From Sambucus nigra (lineage: Eukaryota > Streptophyta > Magnoliopsida > Dipsacales > Adoxaceae), in contig OX422219.1 in assembly GCA_949130495.1 (NCBI GenBank), positions 266,275,111 through 266,339,110 of the forward strand: 64,000 nt of DNA, given 5' to 3'. Shown piece after piece: positions 46,843 through 58,392 of the stretch (its first letter is position 1; each line of letters starts with the position of its first letter). The notes beneath the pieces were generated by a model. That model was not told the DNA's origin and made no database searches. It saw only the letters and a program-made list of their open reading frames with translations. Position numbers and translations under genes: made by a program.

Positions 46843-47110
46843 CTAATTTCTCTTTATCTCCATTATCCCCCAGGCAGTGATGCATTTGAGCTTCTGATGA
46901 TAAGTGGAAGATATAACCTTCATGGTGTGAAGCCATCCTCGTTCGAGGATGGAGTTGTAAGGAGAATCAGTGTCCAAAATTAGGAACTCAATCAACTTTG
47001 AGATATTCCCTGTTCGGACAGGCATAACCACGTCCCCTAGTGGCATATTCATTTTTTTAGTAAAGCTGACCAATGGATGGCGAGTTCTGTTAAATCCTCC
47101 ATCATGAGAT
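46843..47110 (-). pseudogene. Aspartic protease region of the Tat element, C-terminal part
   Basis: Encodes LGDVVMPVRTGN, then LIEFLILDTDSPYNSILERG, then WLHTMKVISSTYHQKLKC. The family block 'F-x-V-x-x-x-x-S-x-Y-N-x-I-L-G-R-x-x-L-H' and 'S-T-Y-H-Q-x-x-K' is clear, with the conserved Gly of ILGR changed to Glu. The catalytic D-T/S-G part would lie upstream and is not readable. Confidence 0.8.
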
Positions 47111-48232
47111 TGAGCTTGGTGAGCAACATCAGGTACGTAAGAGTGATTACTAGACCCTTATAATGTGGAGTTATGACCCCGACCAGGTCTTCCTATGTGA
47201 AGACTATATGTTTATTATAGTCAATATCTTTTGGACATCGTTGTTTGCCTGTTGGAGTTTTGGCATGGTCAATTTAGAAAGCTTCCATTACCATAGTAAC
47301 TTTTTTCAACTCCATTTGAATGGTATTACCTTAGATATGGTTCGAAATAAAATCATCATCAATGACTACTAACTCGTGACCCATCTCTTCTTTATCTTGG
47401 TCGTAGTCTGGATATTATTCGTGATGGTCTTAGTGACCTTCTTCTCCACATAGTCGTCTAAGTGACTAGCCTGAGACAACTCTTTTAAATTGGACTTGAG
47501 AGTCTTGCGATTCTTTATTTTCTTCCCATGGTCCTTATGAAAGGTGCATCTAAGGGCGGTGTTCCTCTTATGGATCTACAGTCATCTTCCTCGAACACTT
47601 GAGGAATTATTAATCCTTTATTTTATTCAAGATCGTGTAAGTGGGATCCTTGAAAACAGTGTTAATCGTTTGGAAGGACTTTGTAGGGTCTTCTTTGTCA
47701 TTATTCTTAGATTTGTCATTCGGTTCTTTAACCCCCTTCTTGGGAACATTCTCCTTGTCACCATTCTTATCCATTTTGGGATGACCGTTGTTATGTTGGG
47801 CATTCGCAACCACATCTTCCACCTTCTCATATGTCTTTATGCTTGATATGAAATTATTAATGGTGTTTGCCTCCTTTTGATGAGGGTCTAGTTCATCATA
47901 AAGTTATTTGGCAACCTAATCTTGCACAATGCCATAACGGCATGTTCAGAATAGTCCTCCACCTCGTTGTGTGTTTCTTAGTAACACTTAATATGTTCCC
48001 ACAAGGTTTGTTGGGGCTTGTTCCTCATGGTGATAAGTTAGTTCATTCTTTTCGGATAGGCACTACTGGTGATGAATCATGTAGTAAATGTTTATGCGAG
48101 CAATTTGAAGTTGTTGACTGACCCATGTGGGGGCTTCCCGAACCACTTTTATGTGATATCCACCAAATTGTAGGGGGATATATGGCACATGAGGGTGTCA
48201 TTATTGTTCCATGGGGTATTCACCTACCTATA
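47111..48232 (-). pseudogene. gag of the Tat element, middle and C-terminal part
   Basis: Very decayed. Recognisable pieces are an Asn/Lys-rich linker (47610-47830, two overlapping frames) and LRCTFHKDHGKKIKNRKTLK followed by SNLKEL near 47460-47570. The latter resembles the 'C-x-x-H-x-x-x-G-H-x-T-x-x-C-x-x-L-K' nucleocapsid motif of plant Tat/gypsy gag. Its second Cys is lost (NRKTLK). Confidence 0.6.
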
Positions 48233-48525
48233 CTAGCGAACGTGGTCGATTAGATCAGTTTTCCCATCATAGATCTTGTTTCTAGGAGTGGCAAACTTCT
48301 TAAAGGGCTTTGGTTCTTCAACTGACCAAGATAAAGGGGACTTCATTTCGATGATGAGGGCCCTTCTATCCATTTCTTTAGTGGACCTCACCTTTTGATG
48401 TGAAGGATGCTCATCCATCTCTCTTTGAATAAGATCGCGAAGATCATGCTCATGATTACCTCCCTTATGATCTTGTCGTGTCGATGGAATCCTGTGCCTT
48501 GAGTGCTCTTGATCGTATCATAAAC
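48233..48525 (-). pseudogene. gag of the Tat element, N-terminal part
   Basis: The frame encodes HDLRDLIQREMDEHPSHQK, then ALIIEMKSPLSWSVEEPKPF and KFATPRNKIYDGKTDLIDHV. The last piece matches 'P-x-x-x-Y-D/K-G-x-T-D-P-x-D-H-L', the entry motif of the Retrotrans_gag domain. Its start codon is uncertain. Confidence 0.75.
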
Positions 48526-48670
48526 TTTTTCCTAGGTTGCAAGTTTTACTCATCTCCACAAATCAATAGTATAGAAAATCTCTACAGGAGTCGTTTAAGA
48601 AAAAAAATTATTCTTGATTTGGTAAAGTAATCTTTAAAGCTACAAGGGGGTTGGATGAAAATTTGATAGA
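48526..48670. other. Leader or LTR-side remnant of the Tat element
   Basis: No recognised motif; interrupted by the hAT-like element at 48679. No LTR end or primer site was identified, so the right border of the Tat element is unknown. Confidence 0.3.
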
Positions 48671-49567
48671 GTTTGATCTAGGGGTGTTCGGGGTCCGGTC
48701 CGTTTCGATTTTGAGGTATTTTTGGGACCGAACCGCATCGATCGACCTTAAAAAATTATGGAGTGAGACCGGACTAGAATAATCGATCTCGGTCCTATTC
48801 GGTTTTGAAGCAGTTCGTGTTCGATCTCAGTCCGTGTTCGGTCCATACCCAAATAAAAGATCCACGAAATCCTTCCATTTATTATACAACTTCCAACAAA
48901 AAATGAATTCTTCTATACCACAAAATTCATATACCACACTGCTACTAAAGATCTACAACCTCACACTACCTAAACCAACATTATCACCAATTGGCCCAAA
49001 AAGATATACATAAACAAAAATTTGTTACTCTAATGAAATCGGAGAAATTTGTTAATGTGGCCCCATATCTCATAAAGAAATTTACGCATCCTTATTTGTT
49101 ACTGAATATAATTATTTGAAGTGGCCAAATCTCTAAGAAAAATAATGGACTTTAAAAAAAATTATTAATTATCAAAAACAACATATTGTTTAATCTTAAA
49201 ATTTCTATTTCTTAAATGTTATTGTCTTTTAATTTATCTACTGGTACCACCTGATATGATTATACTTGAATATAACTGAAGGTAGATTGTCTTTTAAAAT
49301 ATACATGGTTGTGATGTGCATGGGAATGGAATTGAGACACATGAAAGGACTAAACCCGATGGGAAGACCAAGCAATAACAAATGCGTAGGAATGTAAGCA
49401 AGAAGATGAAATTGGAGAAAAATGAAATCAGGGTTCATACTTGAATTTACTGCTCTACCAGAGCCATTGGAGTTTAATGTCGGAGGAGACAAAGTTTATA
49501 TGTAAAGAGAGATGTGGGCTTCGTACCTGAGTGGTATAGAGAGAGATGGGGGGGGTGTCATTGTATC

Positions 49568-49568
<1 letters not shown>

Positions 49569-49602
<34 letters not shown>
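49569..49602. repeat. GA microsatellite in the hAT-like element
   Basis: About 34 bp of ga repeat. Confidence 0.9.
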
Positions 49603-49606
<4 letters not shown>

Positions 49607-49688
49607 ATAGATTAGGCGTTTGGGGGAATCATTAGGTTATGTTGGGTTGGGTTAGTGTGTCCGTGTGAGAGTGAGTTAATAAATTAAA

Positions 49689-49689
<1 letters not shown>

Positions 49690-49724
<35 letters not shown>
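49690..49724. repeat. AT microsatellite in the hAT-like element
   Basis: About 35 bp of ta repeat just inside the right subterminal region. Confidence 0.9.
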
Positions 49725-49728
<4 letters not shown>

Positions 49729-49897
49729 AATGTGGTCCGGTTCAATCCAAACCCTCTTTTTACGACTCAAGACCGAGACCGACTCGAATTATGCGGCCCT
49801 ATATATTTTTAGACCGAATAAAAAAAATGCAAAAGTAAGTTCGGCCCGATTCGGTTTTTTCGGTCCATTCGGGTTCGTGCACACCCCAAGTTTAATC

Positions 49898-50534
49898 ACA
49901 AAAGGCATCGCTTCAGATCCCAATTGAAATTGGGAAACTTGTTCTAATGATGTACTCAATCTCGTTTGAACGACATCTAACAAAACTTTGAACGACATTC
50001 CAGAACTGACCAAAATGCATCGTCCTAGGTTTTGTTCGAACGAAGGATTCTTGTTCTGATGACACTATGTAAACTCGTTTGAATGAGATGTCAATCTCGT
50101 TTTAATGACTTACCAAGATTTCAAAAATTCTTATACAAAATCTTTTAAAACATTTTGAAATTCAAACTCTTTAAATAGAACCCATGGAAAATTAAAGTAT
50201 TTGACACACTACCTTATAACTCTTCATTGTATCTTGCAAATGTGAACAAATTCTTGTCTTTGAATGTGTGGAAGTAGTCACGATGGTGTAGGTGTGTGTA
50301 ATGGGATAAACCAAATAAAAATTAAATTGAGAAATTATAAAACTAGCTCTTACAGTTAGGATAAACATTTTTTGTGAATCTAAAGTATTTTTTACTATCC
50401 ACCCAATGCTGATATTTAAGCGGTAAAGGATGTTGTGTTTTGTCTTTTCATCGGGATATCTCTTGTCTATTAATTTGATCTTTGTGATTTTTGATGATAG
50501 TTTTTTTTTGTTTTTCAGCAGCCTTGTTTGCATT
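49898..50534. other. LTR-like region with cgttYgaacga motifs
   Basis: Holds several copies of the degenerate palindrome also seen in the copia LTR (tcgtttgaacga near 49964, tgttcgaacgaa near 50033, tcgtttgaatga near 50077), but not at regular spacing. No LTR ends, primer site or coding domain were identified. Confidence 0.35.
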
Positions 50535-50775
50535 TTCCTGGTTTAACTATTTGTTCATATTATCAGACTGCACCGAGTGTTTGAAGTCTCACTCAGTTGA
50601 GATTGCTGAGGACATTTTAAACATGGAAGAAGTAAAAAATGAGCCATTTACTTAAAGATAATTGTCTAATGAAGAAGGGCCTTCAATGGTAGTAATTGTG
50701 GCACTTTGCACTAAAATCTGCAGCTACTCTAACAGGAGGAAGTGACGATGTGTCACTCTTTCCTCCCAGTAACAT
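50535..50775 (+). other. Coding-like fragment with hairpin, unidentified
   Basis: After a tttttcag acceptor-like site, a frame beginning near 50566 encodes about 30 residues (DCTECLKSHSVEIAEDILNM and a short acidic tail) to a stop. It does not match any transposon protein I know and could be a captured host exon. A perfect-looking hairpin (ggaggaa with tgac, against gtca with ttcctcc) sits at about 50735-50768. No function is proposed. Confidence 0.25.
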
Positions 50776-50779
50776 CCTT

Positions 50780-51450
50780 TGTTAATTTTATGAGTTGTCT
50801 TGGTCGTGTGATTTGATTTGATTTTGAAGCTTCCATTTTTTATGATAAAAGAGGATATGCTAATTTATGTGAATTTAACGTTTAATTTAGTATTCATTAT
50901 ATCATGTTGTTTTAGCTAGAAAGTGTGATGTGATTTGTCTTTCCTTTTACGTTTTTTACGTTGTATGATTAAGTTCTTTGATTAAATTTTCAAACAATTG
51001 AGTTAAAACTGCATTGTGTTTCTTATGTCTTAAGATTGCACCAATATATTCCAAATTTGTGAATTTTGTTTGAAAGTTTGATATATTTTTAGTCAGATTG
51101 TCATTTATTCAATTTTATAAGTTGTATACGTTGAGAGATTTGGTTTGCATATGTATAATAAAAGTTAGTATAAGCTCATTCACATAAATTTAAGGTATTT
51201 TAAAATCCACTAGATGATGCTATTAAAGTTATAAACCATGTTGTGTTTTATCTTTGCTTTCATGTTTATTACACTATTTTTAAGTTCTTTGATTTTCGAG
51301 TAAATGGAATCAAAATTCATAGTATTTACTACAAATATATCTTTAGATTTTAGTAATATACTCCAATCATACGGATTCTATTTTGCATGTCCGATAAATT
51401 TTTAGTCGGATTGACACATGTTCAATTTTATGAGGTGTATTAGATTTATT
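50780..51450 (+). repeat. Diverged ~315-bp tandem duplication
   Basis: The block caattttatRaggtgtat with neighbours (aagttctttgatt, ttttagtcRgattg) occurs at about 51107 and 51419, and a partial copy at about 50785. Two units of roughly 315 bp align along their length with many differences. Confidence 0.5.
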
Positions 51451-51892
51451 GTTTCAATGGGTCATGCTAGGTGTTATCAATTTCGTGTTAAAATCACCTC
51501 CATCCAAATTTGGATCATTAATCACTTTGTTTCTATCGTGTCGTGTAACAAAGAGTGAGGTTGAAAAATTGATAAGATAAAATATTTTATTAATATTCTA
51601 TAATATATATTATATTACAAATTTATGATTTGTTATTAATCTTGATTTTTATAGGTTACACATGCTAAATGTTTAATATCAAAATTAGCTTATAGAATTC
51701 ACTCAATGCTCAATCCTAGTTACGCTCCTTCTCGATCAATATTGGCTCAGTGGTAGCCTCTCTTCTTAAGTACCACATTCGAGATCTCATGTACCTTTTG
51801 GTCTTCTTTAATGTTATAAATCCATAAATCTTGCATCCAACACATTAGTTGAAGAGAAGAAAAGAATTTGAAGGAATATATAAGAGGAAACA
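51451..51892. other. AT-rich stretch without recognised content
   Basis: No coding region, terminal repeat or tandem repeat was seen. Confidence 0.5.
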
Positions 51893-52618
51893 TATTATGA
51901 CAACCCCCATTTTCTAGTTAAATATTGGCTAGACATAATACGCCGAAGATGGGGCTTATCTATCAATTTCTACCATTCTTAGCATCAAACCGTAAAATAA
52001 AGCTGTAATTAAAAATATCCATGCATTCAAAAGGATATGAAATAGTAATTGAATAAATACATGAGTCAACTGTCACTGACATAAGCATCTGACTAGAAAT
52101 AAATTGACTAAATAAATAAATTTTGGGCTTATGCCCATACAATTTATGAAATGTAAATGACTGAAATAAAAAGGAGTACCAACCCATGCCATATTCAAAC
52201 AACTGAAATTGCTAATCAAATCGAACTGAAAGTCTGATCCTCATTTAGCCCTGATGATCCTATCTAAGCAAACCTGAAATGAAATTTTTATGATTTGGGT
52301 CAAATCCCTAAAGTTGCAAGAATTAACTTCCAAGACCAATAGGTAATAATGCAGTTAATTCGCCATACATTCCTTCCATCGTCTCTCACATGCAATAAGT
52401 ATCTCACCCCTCATCTAAGTACAGTACTACACGCATTCCTAACACAAGCCATAATATGATAAATGGTCGCTAAACTTATATAAGAATTAAGAACAACTAA
52501 CTATCATATCATGGAGATGACACTACATACACCTATACAATCACAGTCCCAAGGAGTAACCCACAATACTACCCCCATAGAAATACAATCATAGCACATA
52601 ATGTATTATATGTAGAAT

Positions 52619-52653
<35 letters not shown>
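52619..52653. repeat. AT microsatellite beside the MITE
   Basis: About 35 bp of ta repeat abutting the left end of the fold-back element. Confidence 0.9.
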
Positions 52654-52654
<1 letters not shown>

Positions 52655-52659
52655 CCCCC

Positions 52660-53226
52660 TCATGTAAGGACTTTTTATAGTGCAGACCCCGGTACATACC
52701 ATTTTTTTAAATTGTAAAAAAATGATTTTTTTGATGAAACTTCATGGATATGATCTCCACAGTGAGATGAGAAGATCATCTCAAATTTTTTTCATCAAAA
52801 AATTCAATAAAAAACCATTGAGATGAGGTGATATGTAAAAAAAGGGTATGAATATGCATTTCGACCGTTAAAACTTTTAGGATCATCTCAACCACTTTTT
52901 AATTAATTTTTTTTTATGAAATGACATGGATGTGATCTCGACCGTGAGAAGATCATATCCATGAAGTTTTATCAAAAAATTCAATCAATCAAGTGGCTGG
53001 AACATACCCAAAATTTCAATGGTCGAGAATGCGTATTTATACCATTTTTTGACATATCACCTCATCTCAACGACTTTTGTATTGAACTTTTTGACGAAAA
53101 AAATTGGAGATGATCTTCTCACTGTGGAGATCATATCCATGAAGTTTCATTAAAAAAATTCAAATTTTTACTATTTAAAAAAAAGGGTATGTATCGGGGT
53201 CTGCACCACAAGGAGTCCTTACATGA
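52660..53226. mobile_element. Fold-back MITE (567 bp)
   Basis: The two halves are reverse complements over most of their length. The left end tcatgtaaggac, then gtgcagaccccggtacatacc, pairs with the right end's ggtatgtatcggggtctgcac, then gtccttacatga. Inside each arm the block catggatatgatctcca with gagaagatcat recurs at about 52742, 52927, 52970 and 53105, so the arms contain sub-repeats. No coding frame. A target duplication could not be called because both flanks are microsatellite DNA. Confidence 0.8.
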
Positions 53227-53229
53227 CAC

Positions 53230-53232
<3 letters not shown>

Positions 53233-53298
<66 letters not shown>

Positions 53299-53299
53299 G
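53233..53299. repeat. Compound GT/AT microsatellite
   Basis: About 46 bp of gt followed by about 20 bp of at, directly right of the MITE. Frames across it (Cys-Val and Tyr-Ile runs) are artefacts. Confidence 0.95.
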
Positions 53300-54935
53300 A
53301 CACACGAAATCATCTACCATCGGGGTCCAGTTTGTGCTTTTATCCACAAGTTCATAGGAATCTATGTCCAAACGGCCAAAGCAAAACACACATAAATAGT
53401 GGGGCGATAAACACGCAGTAACACCAGTAACAGGGTCATACCCATCCTGATTAATGGTTTTGATCCAAATAGCATTATCGCATCAAGAAGGGGACGCCCC
53501 ATAATGCATGATTCAATATAATGACCTCCACTATGCCTAGCACATCACAGCTGGGGAATGGTATGCGGTACCGATGTCAAATGCAACCCCAACCGATGGG
53601 CCCACCATGTGCATAAGTATGTCCACAAAATCATACGATAAATATATATATAAAATAATAAGTTTATGGTTACCCCATAAGCTATCAAGCATCTCATGTG
53701 TCAATCCAAATCCACTCAATTTCAAAACCTCATAATATAATTTCCTATCTCCGTTATTAACTCTTTGGTTAATTAAATAAAATTGTTACATGATGGCTAA
53801 CAATACTAATACTCAATTATATCAATCACCCCTCACATGGACAACCTCCAACATACTCAGATGAACTCGTAAAAAAAAATCCCACTATCATTTCTCCCAG
53901 TCTGACCCAACCCAACTCCAAGGTCAAATTGATTTACCACTTCGATCTTGTGCATCGTTTAGTAGAAAATTATATCAAATCCAAAAAATATCAAAAAAAT
54001 ACAAAACTAGCACCCCCGCCTTCGTATTTAGAATCTCCACGGCTTGGATAAATTTCCAAAGTCATTCAAAAAGGAAGAGAAGCTCGTTCGAATAAGAAAG
54101 GGTACCTTATTCTAACGAGAAAGCATTTTGTTGAACGAGAAATCCATTGTGAATCGTCCCCAACTACGAAAATCAGCCCCCCAACTCCCTTAAAACCTCC
54201 ATTAAAGCTTCACTAAGATCTCCAATCGAATTCGCATCATACCAGAGCCTAAACTAACATCTAGAGGCGAGAATGCTAATGATTTCTAATCATAAGCAAG
54301 GATTTTATCAAACAAGTCTTAACTTTCAAAGCATGATAAATCATAATTAGTCCTAAACAATTCTAATCCCAAATATATATGTAAATAGATCTCCCAATAT
54401 ATTTACAAACTAAAAAATGTATGAGAAGAAGGCTTATAAATTAAGAAACATATTATTAAACATTTTGCAAGAAAATTATTGCCTTGGAAGATGATTAAGG
54501 GTTCCCCCTTTGAATCTCCTCCTTTCCTCCTCTTTGCTCCTCTCCAAGCTTATGAATTTCTTCCAAATGGTTTAGGGATACTATGGTGTGTAAGCAAGTG
54601 AGAAAGTCTAATTTGGGAGGATTAGGTTATAAATAACCCCCTAAAGTCGTATCTCCCCATAAGGCCTAATTTTGGGCCCCCAAAAAAGCCTAAAATCTCC
54701 CATAAGGGTATAATAACCCACGAGCCCAACTTAGGAGGTTCAAAACATATAAACAACTTTTAAATCACTCTGAAACCTACTCACATGAGGTATACATTAA
54801 ATCATGCGTAATTATTATACTAATCATGCAATATAAATATATCACATAATAATCACATTTAAATGTTCTACCACATAACACATGAGGTATAACTAAATCA
54901 CAAACTAATATATTGACGTAGGTAACCCCATAATA

Positions 54936-55202
54936 AAGTATATAGAAATGCTCTCCCATTTCCACATCTGTATTTCGAGAGGATGTAGCACACCTATTGC
55001 TCGCTGATTGTCCCCCTTCACCATTTTTCACTTGGCACACGGGGACACAAAAATAGCGATGTCCTTCTTCATACTTGCCCATCAATATTGGCACCTTATA
55101 TCCTTGTACATCTTATCCTCACTACGATGTACAAAAAAACGTGACCCATGCACCTCTATCATAACTGTCCATCATAATTCCTCTTCTTTTGGAACTACTA
55201 AC
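54936..55202 (-). other. Short unidentified coding-like stretch between two LTRs
   Basis: A minus-strand frame (ILMGKYEEGHRYFCVPVCQV, then a Lys/Gly/Gln-rich piece and an ATSSRNTDVEMGEH piece) runs to the solo LTR border. It matches no family I can name. Flanked on both sides by LTR borders, it is probably a scrap of an older element. Confidence 0.25.
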
Positions 55203-58200
55203 TGTAACACCCCATATTTTAGAGGATATATAAATTAATTAAATTAGTGAGTTGGATTTATTTAATTTCGAGAAATTCATTTAATTTGGTGATTTAAATT
55301 TAATTTATTTAAATTGGAGAAATTATTGAATTTGGAGATTTAGAATTTATTATTTAAATTTGGGGATTTAGAAATTCAAATTAATTCGAGTTATTGAAAA
55401 TTTTTACATGTGTCGCATTTTGAGGTTCAAATTGGAAAATTTTATAAAGTAACTCGGATGACAATTCTGAGTGCACGGTTGAGTCGGAAAGGTCGAGATA
55501 GTCGGAAAAGAGTACCTGGGGATAGTAAATGGGTCTCGGGGCATTTTTAGACATGACCGAGCCCATACGGGGGCATTTAAGTCATTTTTAATTGTCCAAT
55601 AGGCTTAATTACGGGATTGAGGAATTTTAACCTAGGTTTAAGTGTGTTGGGAAGCCATGAGTCATTCCAAAACACAAAGGGTTGAGAGAGGAGAGAAAGG
55701 AGAAAGAAGAAGAAAGAGAGAAGGATGACAAGAGCAATACGGGCAAGAATTTCGACATGGGATCGTCGATTTTAATCCTCCAAGGCAAGTGTTTTCTTGC
55801 TTTAATTTGAGTTGTAGTTAATGATGTAAATAGTTGTAATTATGTTAATTAATTCTGGAAATTTGGAAGTAGGAATTTGAATTGAAATTTGTGGGTTTAT
55901 GGTGAAGAAGATGAAGAATAACCATTAATGGGGGATTTTTAACTTTGTGAGAAATTGTGTTAATAGTGAGATTATAACATAATTTGAGAAGTGAATAACA
56001 TGATTAGATCTTGGTTTTTGAATATCCATTAGTGGTATTGTTGGAAGAAATTGTTAATGATGAAGTTCGGGTGGATTTAGGATGAATCTTGAGAGGTTTT
56101 TGGGGTAAAAGATCTGGGTATAGTCGAAGGTTTTGGAGCTTTAATGGAGATTCTGTCCACGTTGCCCTGTAGAAAATCGCGTTTTCTACATTTTGTTGTC
56201 TCACGAGCTTCCTCCAAAACTGCTCCAAAATGCCTCAAAACATCAATTTATTAATCTGAGAAGAATGTGGGAAAACTTTTTAAGAAAGTTTTTTTTTTAA
56301 ATCTTCTTTGAGGTGAATCTTTATAATGCCCTAACTTTTGGCATACGGACTCGGATTAGTGTGCCGTTCACGGCCACACATAGATAGCGAAGAGGATTAC
56401 GCTGTCCTGGGAATGTTTTTAATTAGACACAAAAATTGAAAGGTCTAAAATACCCTTGAAGACGGAACGAGTTATTTGATTTTTAGCACAAGTTTAAATG
56501 AGCATAACTTTGTCATACGAATTCGGATTTACGTGCCGTTTGTGGCCATGCATAGCAAATGGAGAGTAGTACGCGGTACTAGGAATTTCATTACTGAGGC
56601 ATATATTGTGAAATGTCTAAAATACCCTTGGAGTTTTAATTAGTGACGAAACTTTCCCGAATTGAAACTAAAAATTATTGGGAACTTTGTGAGACTAATA
56701 TGAACTTAATCAAGTATATATGAGGTGAGATATATAATAATATAAATTATATTAAATAGTGGGATGTAGCTATTTTGGTATTGGATCATATTTAATACGA
56801 GCGAACTAGTAATAATTGGAATATATGTATATATATATATGTGTGTGTGTGTGAATTATATAAATATGGGAATACATAATCCAATAGAAAAATGATAATA
56901 GGTTACGGGAATACCTAAAACAATGATAGGTTGTGTGAATACGTAAAACAATGAAAGGTTGTGTGAATACCTAATATTTTAATAGGGTGCGTGAATACCT
57001 ATTTGATTGTTTTATTATGTGTATGACATACCTAGCTGCTTGCTATCGCGGGGGGTTGTGTAGAGACGGTCTTATCCTGAGTGACCTTCGGGGGGATATT
57101 TGACTTGTATCTCAGAACATAGGACTGCTAAAGACTTATTTGTGACTTAATAAGTCCGCTGACTATGGGAGCATAGGTATGTGCGTGACCCATAGGTATG
57201 TGAACTATGTTCGCCGTCAATATGTGTGATTTGTTTATATGGTTCATGGGTCATTTCCGAACCGATAGTCCTGGTTTGAGTACGAGCCATACCGGGACAC
57301 GATAGCAGAGTATGCAAAGCACTATAAGTGTATCCTTAGGGTGTTGTGTTAGTATATATATATAATGGTGGTGGATATATATGTATACTTGTCTTATACT
57401 TACAATGTGATAATTGTAAGCTATTAAGATTGTGTTAATACATATATATAATAGTGAGGGATATATATGTTTGATTATGGTAGATCTACAATGAGATAAT
57501 TACAGACTATTAAGATAGTGAAATCTTATATAAACGTAAATAGTAAATACTTGACTTTAGTGTGATAACACTTATTTAAAAATGATAATTGTTGAGATCA
57601 AATATGATATACTACTACGAGGGGTAACAAGAAGGATAAGCCTTTTTCCTAGTTAGAAGTGTGTCAGATGGCTAGGCGGAATCAATGAATGCGATAGGTG
57701 TGCACTATAGAAGAGAGGTGAGATTGTCCTCGAGAGTGGGACAGTAAAAGCAATTATGAACATTATATACTATGCATTTCATTTATTACAATAAAATGCT
57801 TGCTAAACATTTTTATAAATCGGGCTCTGACCCGTTTCTTGTACTTCTTCTCTCTTGTCTATGTATATGTATATTAACAAGTGTCCAGCCACAGGGATGC
57901 CATAGTTGACTTATCTATTCCAGGGTTACGCAGCTGCAACATTGTGGATGGTTGCAAGATTTGATTTAGACGCATCATTTCTTTATTCCTAGAGTAGGAT
58001 TCTTATCTCAGTCGTAGATTCATTTAGGTCATGTTTCCCCTTTTACTTTTAGACTCAGTATTTGGTTTATGTATTCATTTATTGAATTATTATTATTGGG
58101 ATTTTGAGCCAATTGTTTATTCGGCAGGTCATTTAGTCATTTAGTATTGTTTTAGACTCATGGTTTGTATGTATGGTTTATTTGTTATTCAGCATGCATA

Positions 58201-58372
58201 TTTAATTGTTTAATAAAAAGATAAAATTTGACATCAGTCTTTTTGAATACTAGGTGGTTTGTAAAGTTTTAAAAAGTTTTCGACAGTGATGCTAAGAATG
58301 AACCCATGAGATTCCTGTTTTAAATTTGATATAGGACTGATCACCCGGTATTTATTTGGGCGGGGTGTCACA
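55203..58372 (+). repeat. Tekay-type LTR, plus strand (3170 bp)
   Basis: Starts tgtaacaccccatatttt and ends gggcggggtgtcaca, two bases before a primer site. Its 3' part (aatcgggctctgacccgttt near 57818, aagtgtccagccacagggatgcc near 57880, gacagtgatgctaagaatgaac near 58281) matches the R/U5 of the minus-strand Tekay-like element at 24745-33399. The U3 part differs. A ~170-bp module is present twice at 56325-56640. No second LTR copy is in the window. Confidence 0.85.
56325..56640 (+). repeat. Twice-repeated ~180-bp LTR module (ccgttYRYggcca type)
   Basis: Two tandem copies, about 56325-56500 and 56505-56640, share the order taactttkgcatacg, tcggat, gtgccgttYRYggcca, cgcggtactagg-like block, then aaaatacccttg. 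The same order (taacttctt, atccgaat, gcaccgttYgYggccac, aaaatgcccttgaa) is in the tandem units (for example 5704-5850 and 15784-15925). Confidence 0.7.
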
Positions 58373-58374
58373 GG

Positions 58375-58392
58375 TGGTATCAAAGCATCAGG
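58375..58392 (+). other. Primer binding site next to the plus-strand LTR
   Basis: TGGTATCAAAGCATCAGG, matching the initiator tRNA-Met site with one change (A for G at position 9 of TGGTATCAGAGC). The bases that follow (ttctagtgtccttagg) repeat those after the primer site of the minus-strand Tekay-like element. Confidence 0.85.

Larger units (their letters stand above)
48679..49889. mobile_element. hAT-like non-autonomous DNA transposon (1211 bp)
   Basis: Flanked by an 8-bp duplication, gtttgatc (48671-48678) and gtttaatc (49890-49897), with one mismatch. Terminal inverted repeats are TAGGGGTGTT and, at the other end in reverse complement, TTGGGGTGTG. Both subterminal regions (48690-48850 and 49735-49880) are packed with ggtccg/cggtcc/gaccg motifs, the clustered transposase-binding pattern seen in hAT elements. 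No transposase frame is inside. A GA microsatellite (49569-49602) and an AT microsatellite (49690-49724) lie within. The 8-bp duplication and termini fit hAT. Confidence 0.8.
51898..54930 (-). repeat. Probable solo LTR, Tekay-like, with nested MITE
   Basis: On the plus strand it starts tgacaacccccatttt and ends ggtaacccca, so on the minus strand it reads TGGGGTTACC to GGGGTTGTCA. Flanks are tatta (51893-51897) and taata (54931-54935), a 5-bp duplication with one mismatch. The 'attcttagcatca' block near its left edge also occurs near the matching end of the Tekay-like LTRs. No primer site or internal region adjoins either end. It includes cgttcgaataag/tctaacgag motifs near 54085-54145. Confidence 0.6.
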
